From Muribaculaceae bacterium (GTDB lineage: Bacteria; Bacteroidota; Bacteroidia; Bacteroidales; Muribaculaceae): a stretch of DNA of 64,000 nt. Every line of letters starts with the position of its first letter. The stretch's first letter is position 1. The position numbers and the translations under genes were made by a program. The stretch spans positions 30,845-94,844 of the forward strand of contig JAFZSO010000061.1 in assembly GCA_017619355.1 (NCBI GenBank), given 5' to 3'. Positions 63,805 to 64,000 of the stretch are shown here, in pieces. The notes under the pieces are model-generated. The model was not told where the DNA came from and searched no databases. It saw only the letters and a program-made list of their open reading frames with translations.

Positions 63805-63867
63805 AAAAAAGAGATGGGAAAAGAGACTGAAAGCTTGCTTTCAAGACTCGAAGCCCATCTCTTTTTT
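63805..63867 (+). terminator. Terminator after tRNA-Arg
   Basis: AAAGAGATGGG (about 63808-63818) pairs with CCCATCTCTTT (from 63854) around a 35-base insert that itself can fold (GAAAGC/GCTTTC). Six Ts follow. Confidence 0.7.
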
Positions 63868-63905
63868 GATTGAATAGCCCGTGGCAGGGCAAGGGATATT
63901 CAATC
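63859..63905 (+). repeat. Hairpin-forming repeat element, copy 1
   Basis: GATTGAATA (63868-63876) is complementary to TATTCAATC (63897-63905), with GCCC/GGGC nested inside. The first 37 bases recur at 63955. Confidence 0.75.
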
Positions 63906-63954
63906 CCGGCAAGAATCCCACCAAAGCTCACAGTATTTCAGTTTCGATGCTCGC

Positions 63955-63992
63955 CTCTTTTTTTGATTGAATAGCCCGTGGCAGGGCAAGGG
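63955..63992 (+). repeat. Hairpin-forming repeat element, copy 2 (at window edge)
   Basis: This copy begins CTC plus seven Ts and continues GATTGAATAGCCCGTGGC as in copy 1. The second half of the hairpin differs or is cut by the window end. The 50 bases between the copies hold no gene. Confidence 0.7.
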
Positions 63993-64000
63993 GGTGTATC

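Noticed and set aside
63713-63931. A 72-residue minus-strand frame over the tRNA
   Set aside because: Its sequence (AGIRTRDPQLRRLLLYPAELRN region) is the well-known spurious translation antisense to tRNA genes.

Overview
The window looks like chromosomal DNA of a gut-type member of the Bacteroidales (Bacteroidota). The grounds are a complete Bat (aerotolerance) operon, surface BspA-like leucine-rich-repeat proteins and a C10 (streptopain-type) protease with dockerin-like C-termini, lipid A genes (lpxK, a phosphoethanolamine-transferase-like sulfatase), and repeated promoters of the Bacteroidota form TTTG-N19-21-TAnnTTTG. The family cannot be fixed from the sequence; Prevotellaceae or Muribaculaceae would fit. 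No phage, insertion sequence, CRISPR array or rRNA was seen. One tRNA (Arg, TCT) lies near the right end.

Layout. 1-9241 (minus) is a four-gene operon running off the left edge: a SrfB-like actin-fold protein, a SrfC-like P-loop protein, a membrane-anchored subtilisin with InlB-type repeats, and a multi-spanning membrane protein. This is the strongest candidate for a poorly described system. 9434-11065 (minus) holds two paralogous secreted proteins, each with its own promoter and near-identical terminator, with a possible cohesin-like body. 11290-12120 is a repeat cluster (about 106-bp units) around a GxxExxY-family gene; its last unit supplies the end of trxB. 12100-21239 (minus) is housekeeping: trxB, a LolA-like protein, ftsK, trkH, trkA, dxs and a small membrane protein. 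21410-23149 (plus) has a PASTA protein and an RluD-type pseudouridine synthase.

23415-32554 (plus) is a surface-protein island of three large secreted proteins (LRR, C10 protease, LRR), all ending in almost identical dockerin-like modules, two followed by copies of one hairpin-rich 3' element. 32937-39406 (plus) carries an acyltransferase, a metallophosphoesterase, an acyltransferase-3 membrane protein, Tex and a metallo-hydrolase. 39425-42699 (minus) is a two-gene unit with the phosphoethanolamine-transferase-like protein. 43019-51546 (plus) is the MoxR/Bat operon, with BatD and BatE fused in one reading frame. PAP2 phosphatase, a small HTH protein, a universal stress protein and an orphan Vsr nuclease follow.

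54305-60601 (minus) is a six-gene run: sppA, lpxK, purine nucleoside phosphorylase, thiL, a small HU protein, and an HU-domain protein that also carries a membrane segment and a LysM domain. 60810-63582 (plus) has a small membrane protein, a secreted heparinase II/III-like lyase and thioredoxin, followed by tRNA-Arg and two copies of a hairpin-forming repeat at the window edge.
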